DNA of 13,162 bases from Thermoplasmata archaeon (lineage in GTDB: Archaea; Thermoplasmatota; E2; UBA202; JdFR-43): the NCBI GenBank assembly GCA_021162305.1, contig JAGGYX010000158.1, positions 1 through 13,162 on the forward strand, given 5' to 3'. Made by a program: the position numbers and the translations under genes. Positions 1 through 6,612 of this stretch are shown in pieces (positions within the stretch are counted from its first letter, which is position 1; the number at the start of each line of letters is the position of its first letter). The notes under the pieces were generated by a model, which was not told where the DNA came from, made no database searches, and saw only the letters and a program-made list of their open reading frames with translations.

Positions 1-45
1 AGGAATTCTCCTGCAAAGATATCAACTATCTCTATGATGGTGTGA

Positions 46-55
46 TTTTATATTT
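46..55 (+). promoter_or_regulatory. Possible TATA box for the frameshifted gene at 80
   Basis: The AT-rich run TTTTATATTT is centred about 30 bases before the ATG at 80, roughly the spacing expected for an archaeal leaderless transcript. AT-rich intergenic DNA makes chance matches common, so this is only suggestive. Confidence 0.35.
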
Positions 56-79
56 AGCAAGGAAATGTTTGTTTTAGAT

Positions 80-348
80 ATGGAAATAAAATCTTAAAAG
101 GAAAAATCATAGATGAAGTTCAATTAGAAACAAAAGGTAAAGTAGCTGGAAAATATTGTGACGTTATACAATTGATAAAATTGGATGACGGAGATAAAGT
201 AATCAGATTTGGATTTTACAAGATGGATGAAAATGGAATTTGGAGATGGGGAAGAGCAGCATTATGGGAAGAGCCTGCAATTCTTAAAAAATTATTCAAA
301 AAAGCTATGGAAAAAGGATGGTTTGAGGGATTAGTAAATAAAAAATAG
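80..348 (+). pseudogene. Small conserved-looking protein, broken by a one-base frameshift near its start
   Basis: From the ATG at 80 translation reads MEIKS and stops at 95-97. The -1 frame is open from 58 to a TAG at 346-348 but has no ATG until about base 220. Adding one A to the A-run at 88-91 joins the two into a protein of about 89 residues: MEIKILKGKIIDEV, then a stretch rich in beta strands containing IRFGFYK and IWRWGRA, then a helical tail ending GWFEGLVNKK. The Trp/Gly-rich core recalls small archaeal proteins of unknown function; I cannot name a family. The break could be a real decayed gene, a sequencing indel, or -1 slippage on the A-run. No function is proposed. The first 79 bases also hold a 24-codon open frame (3-77) that may be the tail of an upstream gene. 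Confidence 0.5.
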
Positions 349-420
349 ATTTATACATCGCTTGAGTATATATCACCAATAAATCTGCTGCAGGAGCGTT
401 TTCCAAGGTTAAAGAAAATA
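349..420 (+). other. Possible degenerate tail of a DDE transposase
   Basis: Directly after the TAG at 346-348 the same frame reads YTSLEYISPINLLQERFPRL. This resembles the C-terminal H-S-L-x-Y-x-S/T-P signature of integrase-core transposases. No catalytic part, inverted repeat or start codon accompanies it. An overlapping frame is also open and ends at a TAA near 455, so the reading is uncertain. The rest of 349-481 shows only promoter-like sequence. Confidence 0.2.
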
Positions 421-450
421 AATACATTTATCCTGTTAGTTCAGATGTTG

Positions 451-459
451 TATAAAATA
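451..459 (+). promoter_or_regulatory. Probable TATA box for the 482-3494 gene run
   Basis: TATAAAATA is centred about 27 bases before the ATG at 482, fitting an archaeal leaderless start. A second AT-rich box at 472-480 (TTTTATATT) is spaced similarly from the in-frame ATG at 500, so the two promoters could give two starts. Confidence 0.5.
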
Positions 460-481
460 ATCCAAAATCCTTTTTATATTC

Positions 482-1693
482 ATGGCAAATATCATAATTA
501 TGAGAGCTCTCCCGTCTCGCATTCTCGAAGCATTCATAATTTTTTTAGCTGCTTATTCATTTTATAAACATGATTTGCTATGGGGATTTGCATGCATTGT
601 TGGATTCCTTTTGTCCATATCTCCAATTTTAATAAAAAAGAACTTCCGCTTCAGTATTCCATGGCTTTTAGAATTTTTAATTGCTTTCGCCATCTCATTA
701 CATATATGGGGCGGCGTGCTGGGTTTATATGCCATACCATTATATGATAAATTTGCCCATTTTCTTGCCTCTGCAATCATAGCATTTTTTGCCCTTATTG
801 TAATGTATGTTCTCGATACCTACTCAATGCGAATTCATATGGATTTCATCATGCTTTCATTCTTTATTATAATATTCACTCTCGCCATGGGAGCAATGTG
901 GGAAATAGCTGAATTCGCATCAGATCAAGTTTTTTCACATGGCATACCAGTTGCTCAGATTAGTTTGCATGATACAATGACTGATTTGATAGCAGATGGC
1001 ATAGCTGGCTTGCTTGTTGGAATATTTGGAGCAATAGGGATAAGAAAGGGTGAGTTTAAAGAATTGCTTTTTGAAATTGGAAAAGAAGTTGAAAAGCTGC
1101 ACATACACTTTTTTGATAGCAAAGCAATGGCTATGAAAAAATTGGAAGATGCGAGGGCAAGAAAAAAGGTTGATGAAAAAGCTTTGCCAATAATAGAGAA
1201 AATAAATAAAATGGCTGATTTTTTTACTACAAGCAGCTGTTCTGGCAGGATAGTTTTGCTTGAAATTCCCTCTCCAGGTAAGAAAAGAAAGGCAAGATTT
1301 CTTGGAAGATGGCATAATGAAATAAATATGGATATGCTGGAAGATGCTTTACAAAATGCTAAAGAAGGTGAGATATGGTTTCTGGTTCAATCGCCAATAT
1401 TCCATATTTTCACAATTTCATTGAAAAATGCAAAAGCTTTATTACATGCTGCAATTCAATCTGGATTTAAATATTCCTCCATAAAATCAATAAATGGAAA
1501 GGTGATGGTTGAGATACTGAGCACTGAAAAAATGGATGCACCAATTGGAAAAAATGGAAAGATATATGTTTCGAAGGAATATCTTTCAATGCTTGTAGAA
1601 ATAGCAAACCTGCTTATGAAAAAAATGGACAGGAAATTAAAAAGGCTTGAGAAAAAAGTGGAAGAAATGCAAAATATTTTAATGGCAGGGTAA
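482..1693 (+). CDS. Multi-pass membrane protein fused to a Taw3/TYW3 tRNA wybutosine-synthesis domain
   Basis: The 403-residue product has two halves. Residues 1-190 hold about six hydrophobic helices (roughly 12-28, 32-51, 60-83, 91-111, 121-142, 167-187). The motifs YDKFAHF (88-94), MWEIAEF (139-145) and DTMTDLIADG (164-173) resemble the DUF2238/YjdF-type family of membrane proteins of unknown function. Residues about 210-395 match Taw3/TYW3, with KLEDARARKKVD at 220-231 and the signature TTSSCSGR at 249-256, then GRWH at 275-278 and a C-terminal helix. TYW3-family proteins carry out the SAM-dependent N4-methylation step in wybutosine formation at G37 of tRNA-Phe, and they normally stand alone at about 200 residues, so this domain looks complete. 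The fusion would tether the enzyme to the inner face of the membrane. There is no stop or frame change between the halves. An alternative start is the ATG at 500. The Taw3 assignment is confident; the membrane family name is less so. Confidence 0.85.
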   Translation: MANIIIMRALPSRILEAFIIFLAAYSFYKHDLLWGFACIVGFLLSISPILIKKNFRFSIPWLLEFLIAFAISLHIWGGVLGLYAIPLYDKFAHFLASAIIAFFALIVMYVLDTYSMRIHMDFIMLSFFIIIFTLAMGAMWEIAEFASDQVFSHGIPVAQISLHDTMTDLIADGIAGLLVGIFGAIGIRKGEFKELLFEIGKEVEKLHIHFFDSKAMAMKKLEDARARKKVDEKALPIIEKINKMADFFTTSSCSGRIVLLEIPSPGKKRKARFLGRWHNEINMDMLEDALQNAKEGEIWFLVQSPIFHIFTISLKNAKALLHAAIQSGFKYSSIKSINGKVMVEILSTEKMDAPIGKNGKIYVSKEYLSMLVEIANLLMKKMDRKLKRLEKKVEEMQNILMAG

Positions 1694-1702
1694 TACAACT
1701 TA

Positions 1703-1930
1703 ATGAATTATCTCCTGCTCCTGCTGACCGCCCTTGTCGCCTTCACATGGGGCATGCTGTTTGCATTCTGGCTTATTTTTGCAAGAACAGCGTCAAGACT
1801 GGCAAAGTTGCTTGAGAGAGCAACGGGAAGAAATGTGGATGTAGAGGAGATATATCAAACATTGAAAAACATTATTGATAAAGCTTATGAAGAATTGAAG
1901 GAGAAAGAAAATGAAGATGAAAATAAATGA
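1703..1930 (+). CDS. Small single-TM protein with a charged helical tail
   Basis: This 75-residue protein has an N-terminal hydrophobic helix (about residues 2-27, including a WGMLFAFW core), followed by a charged, probably cytoplasmic helix ending in a Glu/Lys-rich tail. It begins 9 bases after the stop of the Taw3 fusion gene and overlaps the next gene by 20 bases, so it is almost certainly part of the same transcript and translationally linked to the membrane protein that follows. No family is recognised. It could be a small partner subunit of that membrane protein, but this rests on position only. Confidence 0.6.
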   Translation: MNYLLLLLTALVAFTWGMLFAFWLIFARTASRLAKLLERATGRNVDVEEIYQTLKNIIDKAYEELKEKENEDENK

Positions 1931-2552
1931 ATTCATAATCAATGCTTATAATCAGTTGAGCAGAATAAAAAGTAACCTTGCCATTTTGCATAAATTTTTG
2001 ATACTCATAATACCTTTTCTGACTATAGCTTACTATTTTGTTTTTGTTTCGAGCATTCTACCACCAAATGCAGCTGCAAAATATACAGGGCTGGTGATAG
2101 CATATTTCTTTCCGCCTGCGGGGAAAGAAAGTGTCATACCTCTTATGCTCTCGAATCAACTTGGCCCACCAATATCGCCATGGATAGTTGGAAGCACCAT
2201 CATCATTTTAGATGTTATTTCATCTGCCATTATTGCGTATAACTGGTGGTTTGCCGAGTTCATAATAAATCATATAAGCATATTGCAGCGTGGCTATAAA
2301 TGGCTTCAGGAGAGAGCAAAGAAGTTCAAAAAGGCAAGATGGCTTGACATGGCTTTGCTTTTATTTATGATAATTCCCTTTCAAGGCACGGGGGGCATAA
2401 GTACAACGATTGTTGCAAGATTGCTTGGATTGCCAGCCAGAAAAACAGTAGCCATAGTAATGGCTGGCTCGACCATAACAACCTCTCTCTGGATTCTATG
2501 GTGGCTCGGCTTTTTGAGCTTCATAAAAGCAATATTTTTTATATCAATCTGA
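1911..2552 (+). CDS. COG2426-type membrane protein (Sm_multidrug_ex, PF06695)
   Basis: This 213-residue protein has several hydrophobic segments (about 27-48, 57-70, 90-112, 146-160, 177-212). It carries the features of the family annotated as putative small multidrug export proteins: an early PPAGKESVIPL (68-78) and the later PFQGTGGISTTIVARLLGL (156-174), matching the family's P-x-x-G-T-G segment before an LLGL helix. The family's function is not established and the name does not prove drug export. The start is supported by AAGGAG at 1898-1903, seven bases before the ATG at 1911, inside the end of the preceding gene. A second ATG lies two codons later. Confidence 0.7.
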   Translation: MKMKINEFIINAYNQLSRIKSNLAILHKFLILIIPFLTIAYYFVFVSSILPPNAAAKYTGLVIAYFFPPAGKESVIPLMLSNQLGPPISPWIVGSTIIILDVISSAIIAYNWWFAEFIINHISILQRGYKWLQERAKKFKKARWLDMALLLFMIIPFQGTGGISTTIVARLLGLPARKTVAIVMAGSTITTSLWILWWLGFLSFIKAIFFISI

Positions 2553-2561
2553 TTTTACAGC

Positions 2562-3494
2562 ATGAAAGCTTTGGTGACTGGAGGAGCTGGTTTCATAGGA
2601 AGTCATTTAATAGACGCCCTGTTGAGGAGGGGCTACCATGTTACATGTTTTGACAATTTTTCTTCTGGAAAAATGGAATTCATACAGCATAATCTGGATA
2701 AAATCCAGCTTATAAAAGGTGATTTACTCAACAGAGAAGAAATAAAAAAAGCTTTAGAGAGCGCTGACATCGTCTTTCATTTAGCAGCAAATCCTGATGT
2801 AAGGCTTGGAGAGCATGACACGAAAGTGCATTTTCAGCAAAATATTGTTGCAACCTATAATCTGCTTGAAGAAATGAGAATAGCGGGAATAAAAAAGCTC
2901 ATTTTCACATCTTCTTCAACAGTCTATGGAGAAGCTGAAAAAATACCAACTCCCGAAGATTACGGACCAATGATTCCAATTTCATTGTATGGAGCATCAA
3001 AGCTGGCGGCAGAAGCATTGATAATGGCATATTGCCACACTTTTGACATGGAAACAAAAATATACAGATTTGCCAATGTCGTTGGTCCTCGCTCAACACA
3101 CGGCGTAATATATGATTTCATACATAAATTGCTCAGGGATAAAACAAAACTCGAAATCCTTGGCGACGGAAGCCAGAGGAAATCATATTTGTATATAGAT
3201 GATTGCATAGATGCAATGTTTTTTGGCATGAAATCGGAAAAGCAAATCGATGTATTCAACATTGGTTCAGAAGACTGGGTAAATGTAAAGAGAATCGCTG
3301 AAATTGTAAGCGAAGAAATGGGATTACATCCAGAATTCATTTTTACTGGTGGCATAGATGGAAGAGGATGGAAAGGAGATGTAAAAATAATGAAACTTGC
3401 CATAGATAAGCTAAAAAGCATGGGATGGAAACCAAAATACAATAGCGAGGAAGCAATTAGAATGACTGCAAGATGGATGATTGAAAACATATAG
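2562..3494 (+). CDS. NAD-dependent epimerase/dehydratase, UDP-glucose 4-epimerase-like (extended SDR)
   Basis: This 310-residue protein is a full-length extended short-chain dehydrogenase, a soluble cytoplasmic enzyme that interconverts nucleotide sugars. The NAD-binding motif GGAGFIGSH is at 7-15, an acidic residue D31 follows strand 2, HLAANPDV is at 73-80, the catalytic SSST is at 117-120 and YGASK (Y143, K147) follows. RFANVVGPR (169-177) and the substrate-domain segment GDGSQRKSYLYIDD (201-214) match GalE-like members. The exact sugar substrate (UDP-Glc/Gal, UDP-GlcA or another) cannot be read from the sequence. It lies nine bases after the membrane protein gene, without a clear ribosome binding site, and is the last gene of the run. 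Confidence 0.9.
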   Translation: MKALVTGGAGFIGSHLIDALLRRGYHVTCFDNFSSGKMEFIQHNLDKIQLIKGDLLNREEIKKALESADIVFHLAANPDVRLGEHDTKVHFQQNIVATYNLLEEMRIAGIKKLIFTSSSTVYGEAEKIPTPEDYGPMIPISLYGASKLAAEALIMAYCHTFDMETKIYRFANVVGPRSTHGVIYDFIHKLLRDKTKLEILGDGSQRKSYLYIDDCIDAMFFGMKSEKQIDVFNIGSEDWVNVKRIAEIVSEEMGLHPEFIFTGGIDGRGWKGDVKIMKLAIDKLKSMGWKPKYNSEEAIRMTARWMIENI

Positions 3495-3505
3495 TCGTGC
3501 ATAAA

Positions 3506-3510
3506 TTTTT
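3506..3510 (+). terminator. Possible T-rich transcription stop after the epimerase gene
   Basis: A five-T run begins 12 bases after the epimerase stop, followed by further T-rich sequence to about 3524. Archaeal termination often uses T-tracts without a hairpin. The run is short, so this is weak. Confidence 0.25.
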
Positions 3511-3574
3511 CACCGTTTCTCTTTAGATTTATTAAAATAAAAAGCATTTTGCATGCGTTGATGGTTTATTAAAG

Positions 3575-3590
3575 TTTAGGCATGCCAAAA
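3575..3590 (+). promoter_or_regulatory. Probable DtxR-type operator before the regulator gene (autoregulation)
   Basis: TTTAGGCATGCCAAAA is a 16-base near-palindrome (seven of eight pairs) placed immediately before the TATA-like box of the regulator gene. Its left half, TTTAGGCA, is identical to the arm of the inverted repeat before feoA at 4079-4106. TTAGG/CCTAA half-sites are also the ends of the bacterial DtxR consensus. Binding by the adjacent regulator is an inference. Confidence 0.6.
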
Positions 3591-3600
3591 TATTTATATT
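3588..3600 (+). promoter_or_regulatory. TATA box of the DtxR-family regulator gene
   Basis: AAATATTTATATT sits 19-31 bases upstream of the GTG start at 3619 and no ribosome binding site precedes that GTG, so the transcript is probably leaderless. The operator overlaps the upstream edge of the box, where a bound repressor would block TBP/TFB. Confidence 0.5.
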
Positions 3601-3618
3601 CTGCTTTTATTTAATAGC

Positions 3619-4083
3619 GTGGAATTAAAAAGAAGAGAAGAGGATTATCTGGAAGCAATATTTGAAATTTCAAAAAGAAAAGGAAAAGCAAGAACAACAG
3701 ACTTAGCAGAGCATCTCGGCATAAAGCCAGCGAGTGTTACAGAAATGCTGCAGAAATTAGCTGCTAAGGGGCTGCTGGAATATCATAGGTATAGCGGAGT
3801 TATATTGAGCAGGAAAGGCGAGGAAGTTGCACAGTCTGTGAGGGAGAGACATAATACAATAAGGGAATTGTTAAAATACCTGCAAGTTCCACCAGAAATA
3901 GCCCAAAGAGATGCATGCATAATGGAGCATAATCTCAGTCCTATAACAATAATTCAGCTAAAAAAATTCATAAATTTCATCAAAAATTGTCCCAAAAATG
4001 CTCCAGTATGGCTTGAGCATTTCAAGAAATATTCTGAGACGGGAGAATTTGATTGCAATGAGGAGTGTGAGGAAAAAATTTAG
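3619..4083 (+). CDS. DtxR-family metal-dependent transcriptional regulator
   Basis: This 154-residue protein has an N-terminal winged helix-turn-helix (about 5-65, with TTDLAEHLGIKPASVTEML as the recognition region) and a metal-binding dimerisation domain (about 66-135). It lacks the C-terminal SH3-like domain of DtxR, as MntR does. Ligand positions by comparison: D9 and E12 correspond to the MntR-type Asp/Glu, H78 to the conserved His, and CIMEH (100-104) gives C100, E103 and H104, the Cys-x-x-Glu-His set of DtxR/IdeR. Extra cysteines lie at 124, 146 and 150. The start is GTG, leaderless. It lies just upstream of the feo genes and shares an operator-like octamer with them, so an Fe(II)-responsive repressor is the best reading; Mn(II) sensing is the alternative. 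Confidence 0.9.
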   Translation: MELKRREEDYLEAIFEISKRKGKARTTDLAEHLGIKPASVTEMLQKLAAKGLLEYHRYSGVILSRKGEEVAQSVRERHNTIRELLKYLQVPPEIAQRDACIMEHNLSPITIIQLKKFINFIKNCPKNAPVWLEHFKKYSETGEFDCNEECEEKI

Positions 4084-4106
4084 GCAAACCTTAATTACTG
4101 CCTAAA
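4079..4106 (+). promoter_or_regulatory. Inverted repeat, probable operator of the feo operon
   Basis: TTTAGGCA and TGCCTAAA form perfect 8-base arms separated by 12 bases. The left arm overlaps the TAG stop of the regulator gene and the right arm abuts the probable TATA/BRE region. The arm sequence is the same octamer found before the regulator gene, but here the halves are spaced apart rather than abutting. Control by the DtxR-family protein is inferred. Confidence 0.65.
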
Positions 4107-4115
4107 GGATATATG
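4104..4115 (+). promoter_or_regulatory. Probable feo operon promoter (BRE plus TATA)
   Basis: AAAGGATATATG has a purine-rich BRE-like part followed by a TATA-like core. It predicts a start of transcription near 4138 and an untranslated leader of about 45 bases before the feoA ATG. An alternative box lies around 4134-4140. Confidence 0.45.
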
Positions 4116-4137
4116 TTATGAACATGACGGATAACAT
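4113..4137 (+). promoter_or_regulatory. Second inverted repeat in the feo promoter
   Basis: ATGTTAT and ATAACAT are perfect 7-base arms separated by 11 bases. The element spans the region from the TATA box to the likely transcription start. It could be a second operator with a different recognition sequence; the role is unknown. Confidence 0.4.
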
Positions 4138-4181
4138 TATACTGCTGGCATTCATATGGACACCGCATAGGGGTGATAAAA

Positions 4182-4418
4182 ATGAAAGTAGGACTTGATG
4201 AATTAAAACCCGGAGAAGAAGGAGTAATCGCCGGCTTCGCGGGTGGAGACCCAGTAACAATAAGAAGGATAACAGAGATGGGAATGACAAAAGGAGAAAT
4301 AGTGAGAGTAATAAGAAATGCTCCTTTAAAAGATCCAGTGGAATTTGAAGTGAAAGGATATAATCTCTCATTGAAAAGGGATGAAGCAAAGATGGTAATC
4401 GTAGATGTGAAAAGATGA
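4182..4418 (+). CDS. feoA: Ferrous iron transport protein A (FeoA), first copy
   Basis: This 78-residue protein is a single SH3-like FeoA domain of usual length, with the family pattern LDELKPGEEG at 5-14, GG at 21-22, an R-x-x-E-M-G turn, NAPLKDPVEFEVKG and a closing L-x-x-x-x-x-EA-x-x-x-x-V strand. FeoA is a small cytoplasmic partner needed for Fe(II) uptake through FeoB. I chose the ATG at 4182 because GGGGTGAT at 4170-4177 is a good ribosome binding site for it; the in-frame GTG at 4173 lies inside that site. It is the first gene of the operon and its stop overlaps the next start (ATGA). Confidence 0.92.
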   Translation: MKVGLDELKPGEEGVIAGFAGGDPVTIRRITEMGMTKGEIVRVIRNAPLKDPVEFEVKGYNLSLKRDEAKMVIVDVKR

Positions 4419-4639
4419 TTCCGCTTGCAATGGCTCCAGAAGGAAAAATTTTGAGGATTGTAGGTATTAGAGGGGGAAGGGGCATTATGCAAAGACTCAT
4501 GGAGTTGGGTTTAGTCCCGGGTTCAACAATAAGAGTCATAAAATCTACAGGAAGGGGACCAATTTTACTGGAGGTGAAGGGCTCAAGGATTGCTTTAGGT
4601 AGGGGGATAAGTATGAAACTACTTGTGGAGGTGAGATAA
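4415..4639 (+). CDS. feoA: FeoA-domain protein, second copy
   Basis: This 74-residue protein is a second FeoA-like SH3 domain: GIRGGRGIMQRLMELGL (17-33), GSTIRV, RGPILLEVKG and GSRIALGRGISMKLLVEV (56-73). Its start overlaps the stop of the first feoA (ATGA) and its TAA overlaps the feoB ATG (TAATG), so the three genes are translationally coupled. Its C-terminal GRG strand resembles the repeats of the triple-FeoA protein at 8860-9537 more closely than the first FeoA does. Confidence 0.9.
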   Translation: MIPLAMAPEGKILRIVGIRGGRGIMQRLMELGLVPGSTIRVIKSTGRGPILLEVKGSRIALGRGISMKLLVEVR

Positions 4640-6612
4640 TGAAGATAAGAGTTGCATTGGCAGGAAATCCGAATGTTGGAAAATCTGTGGTTTTTAATAA
4701 TTTAACTGGAGGCCATCAACATATTGGAAACTGGCCTGGAAAAACAATTGATAAGGCAGAAGGAACAGTGAACTATAAGGGAAATGAAATCTATGTTATT
4801 GACCTTCCCGGAACATACAGTTTAACGGCATACTCTGCGGAAGAATTAATTGCGAGAGATTACATTATTCAGGAAAAGCCAGATGTCGTGATCAATATTG
4901 TGGATGCATCAAATTTGGAGAGGAATCTCTATCTTACACTACAACTATTAGAACTTGGAGCAAATGTAATTATTGCTTTAAATAAGATGGATTTAGCTGA
5001 AAGGGAAAATGTAAAAATAGACATTGAAAGATTGGAAAAAAAATTGGGGATTCCAATAATACCTATGGTTGCTCCAAAGAAGGAAGGTATGAAGGAACTG
5101 TTGGATGCCATAATAAAATATGCGAAAAAATCGGTAAAAAGAGAAATGAATTACAATGAAAAAATAGAAAGATATATAGATGAAGTTGAGAAGATAATAG
5201 AAGGAAAATTGGAAGGTTTTGATAAAAGATGGATAGCAATAAAAATTCTTGAAAATGATAAAGAAGTTAAGAAGAAAATTGGCAAAGATTTACTTTCACA
5301 ATGTGAAGAAATAAGAGAGAAGATGAATAAGAATGTTGGGGATCCAGAGATAGCTCTTGCAGATGCAAGATACCAATTGATAAAAGATATATGTGGAGAT
5401 GTCTTAACAAAAGAGAGAAAAGTTACAGTATCTGATATTATAGACAGTGTTCTTCTCGACAAGTTTTTTGGAATACCAATATTCGTATCCATACTTTGGA
5501 TGATCTTTCAGTTTGGTTTTATGGTGTCAGCACCGTTCTGTGATTTTCTCGGAGATGGTTTTGCAGCATTATCTTCTGTCCTTTCAGGAGCTACTGGAAT
5601 TCAATGGTTTGATTATTTATTCTTTGGGGATTATGGTGTGCTTAATGGAATTGGTATGGTGCTAAGTTTTGTTCTGTTGATCATTCTGCTATATTTTGCA
5701 TTATCCCTTGTTGAAGATTTTGGATACATGGCGAGGGCAGCATTCCTGATGGATAAGATTATGAGAAAGTTGGGGTTATCAGGAAGGGCAATAATTCCAA
5801 TGATTTTAGGATTTGGTTGCAATGTTCCCGCAATTTATGCAACCAGAATGATACCGGATGAAAAAGATAGGTTGGTTGCAATAGTAACAAATCCGTTGAT
5901 GCTATGTGGAGCAAGGTTAGTCTTCTTTTCCGCCATAGTCGGAGCAGTTTTTGGGAAAGCGGGAGGAGATGTTATTCTATCACTTTATCTTTTAGGAATA
6001 GTTCTTGCTTTCATTGTAGCAATTATTCTCAGAAAAACAATATTGAAAGGGAGAGTTTCGCCATTCATATTAGAACTCCCACCATACCAGATGCCAGTTC
6101 CAAAGGTGTCTCTGTCTAAGGCGTGGCAAAGAGGAAAGTTGTTTTTCACAAAAGCGGGAAAGGTGGTGTTACCAGGAATACTTATACTTGGAATATTGCT
6201 TATAACGAGCACTAGTTTTACCTACACGGAAAATGCAGAAGAAAGTTTGGCAGCTGCCATTGGAAAGGCATTTCTTCCAATAGTTGCGCCTCTTGGATGG
6301 GACTGGAGACTGCTTGTGGCTGCATTATTCGGAATTGTAGCGAAGGAGATAGTCCTTGGAGCATCTGCCTTGCTTTACGGCGCATCAGAAGAAACTATAG
6401 CAACAACGATGGCCAGTATGTACACTCCTTTGCAAATGTATTCATACATGGTCTTCATTTTGATTTATGTTCCATGCATAGTAACAATTGGAGCAATAAA
6501 GCAGGAGGCAGGATCGAAATGGGCAATATTTACATTAATCTATGGAATTATACTTGCATATATAATGGCATGGGTTGTTTTGGGATTTGGCCATTTAATG
6601 GGGGTGGTATAA
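4639..6612 (+). CDS. feoB: Ferrous iron transporter FeoB
   Basis: This 657-residue membrane protein imports Fe(II). The N-terminal G domain shows G1 GNPNVGKS (9-16), G3 DLPG (55-58) and G4 NKMD (115-118), followed by a helical guanine-dissociation-inhibitor-like domain (about 165-265). The membrane region then begins and includes the two Gate-type segments, with GFGCNVPAIYATRMIPDEKD and NPLMLCGARLVFF in the first half and GWDWRLLVAALFGIVAKEIVLG plus YVPCIVTIGAIKQE in the second. It has the cysteines of the Gly-Cys-Asn and Pro-Cys motifs. Its length is at the short end of the family and it has no C-terminal cytoplasmic extension. It overlaps feoA2 by one base and is followed directly (TAA then ATG) by the four-TM gene. 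Confidence 0.97.
   Translation: MKIRVALAGNPNVGKSVVFNNLTGGHQHIGNWPGKTIDKAEGTVNYKGNEIYVIDLPGTYSLTAYSAEELIARDYIIQEKPDVVINIVDASNLERNLYLTLQLLELGANVIIALNKMDLAERENVKIDIERLEKKLGIPIIPMVAPKKEGMKELLDAIIKYAKKSVKREMNYNEKIERYIDEVEKIIEGKLEGFDKRWIAIKILENDKEVKKKIGKDLLSQCEEIREKMNKNVGDPEIALADARYQLIKDICGDVLTKERKVTVSDIIDSVLLDKFFGIPIFVSILWMIFQFGFMVSAPFCDFLGDGFAALSSVLSGATGIQWFDYLFFGDYGVLNGIGMVLSFVLLIILLYFALSLVEDFGYMARAAFLMDKIMRKLGLSGRAIIPMILGFGCNVPAIYATRMIPDEKDRLVAIVTNPLMLCGARLVFFSAIVGAVFGKAGGDVILSLYLLGIVLAFIVAIILRKTILKGRVSPFILELPPYQMPVPKVSLSKAWQRGKLFFTKAGKVVLPGILILGILLITSTSFTYTENAEESLAAAIGKAFLPIVAPLGWDWRLLVAALFGIVAKEIVLGASALLYGASEETIATTMASMYTPLQMYSYMVFILIYVPCIVTIGAIKQEAGSKWAIFTLIYGIILAYIMAWVVLGFGHLMGVV

Noticed and set aside
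2960..3547. 195-codon open frame on the - strand
   Set aside because: It is antisense to the epimerase, whose NAD-binding and Y-x-x-x-K motifs show that the + strand is coding.
4173..4181. GTG at 4173 as the feoA1 start
   Set aside because: That GTG is part of the GGGGTGAT ribosome binding site serving the ATG at 4182.
4091..4539. Overlapping - strand open frames opposite the feoA genes
   Set aside because: They are Ser/Leu/Pro-rich shadows of two clear FeoA domains and of the feo promoter region.
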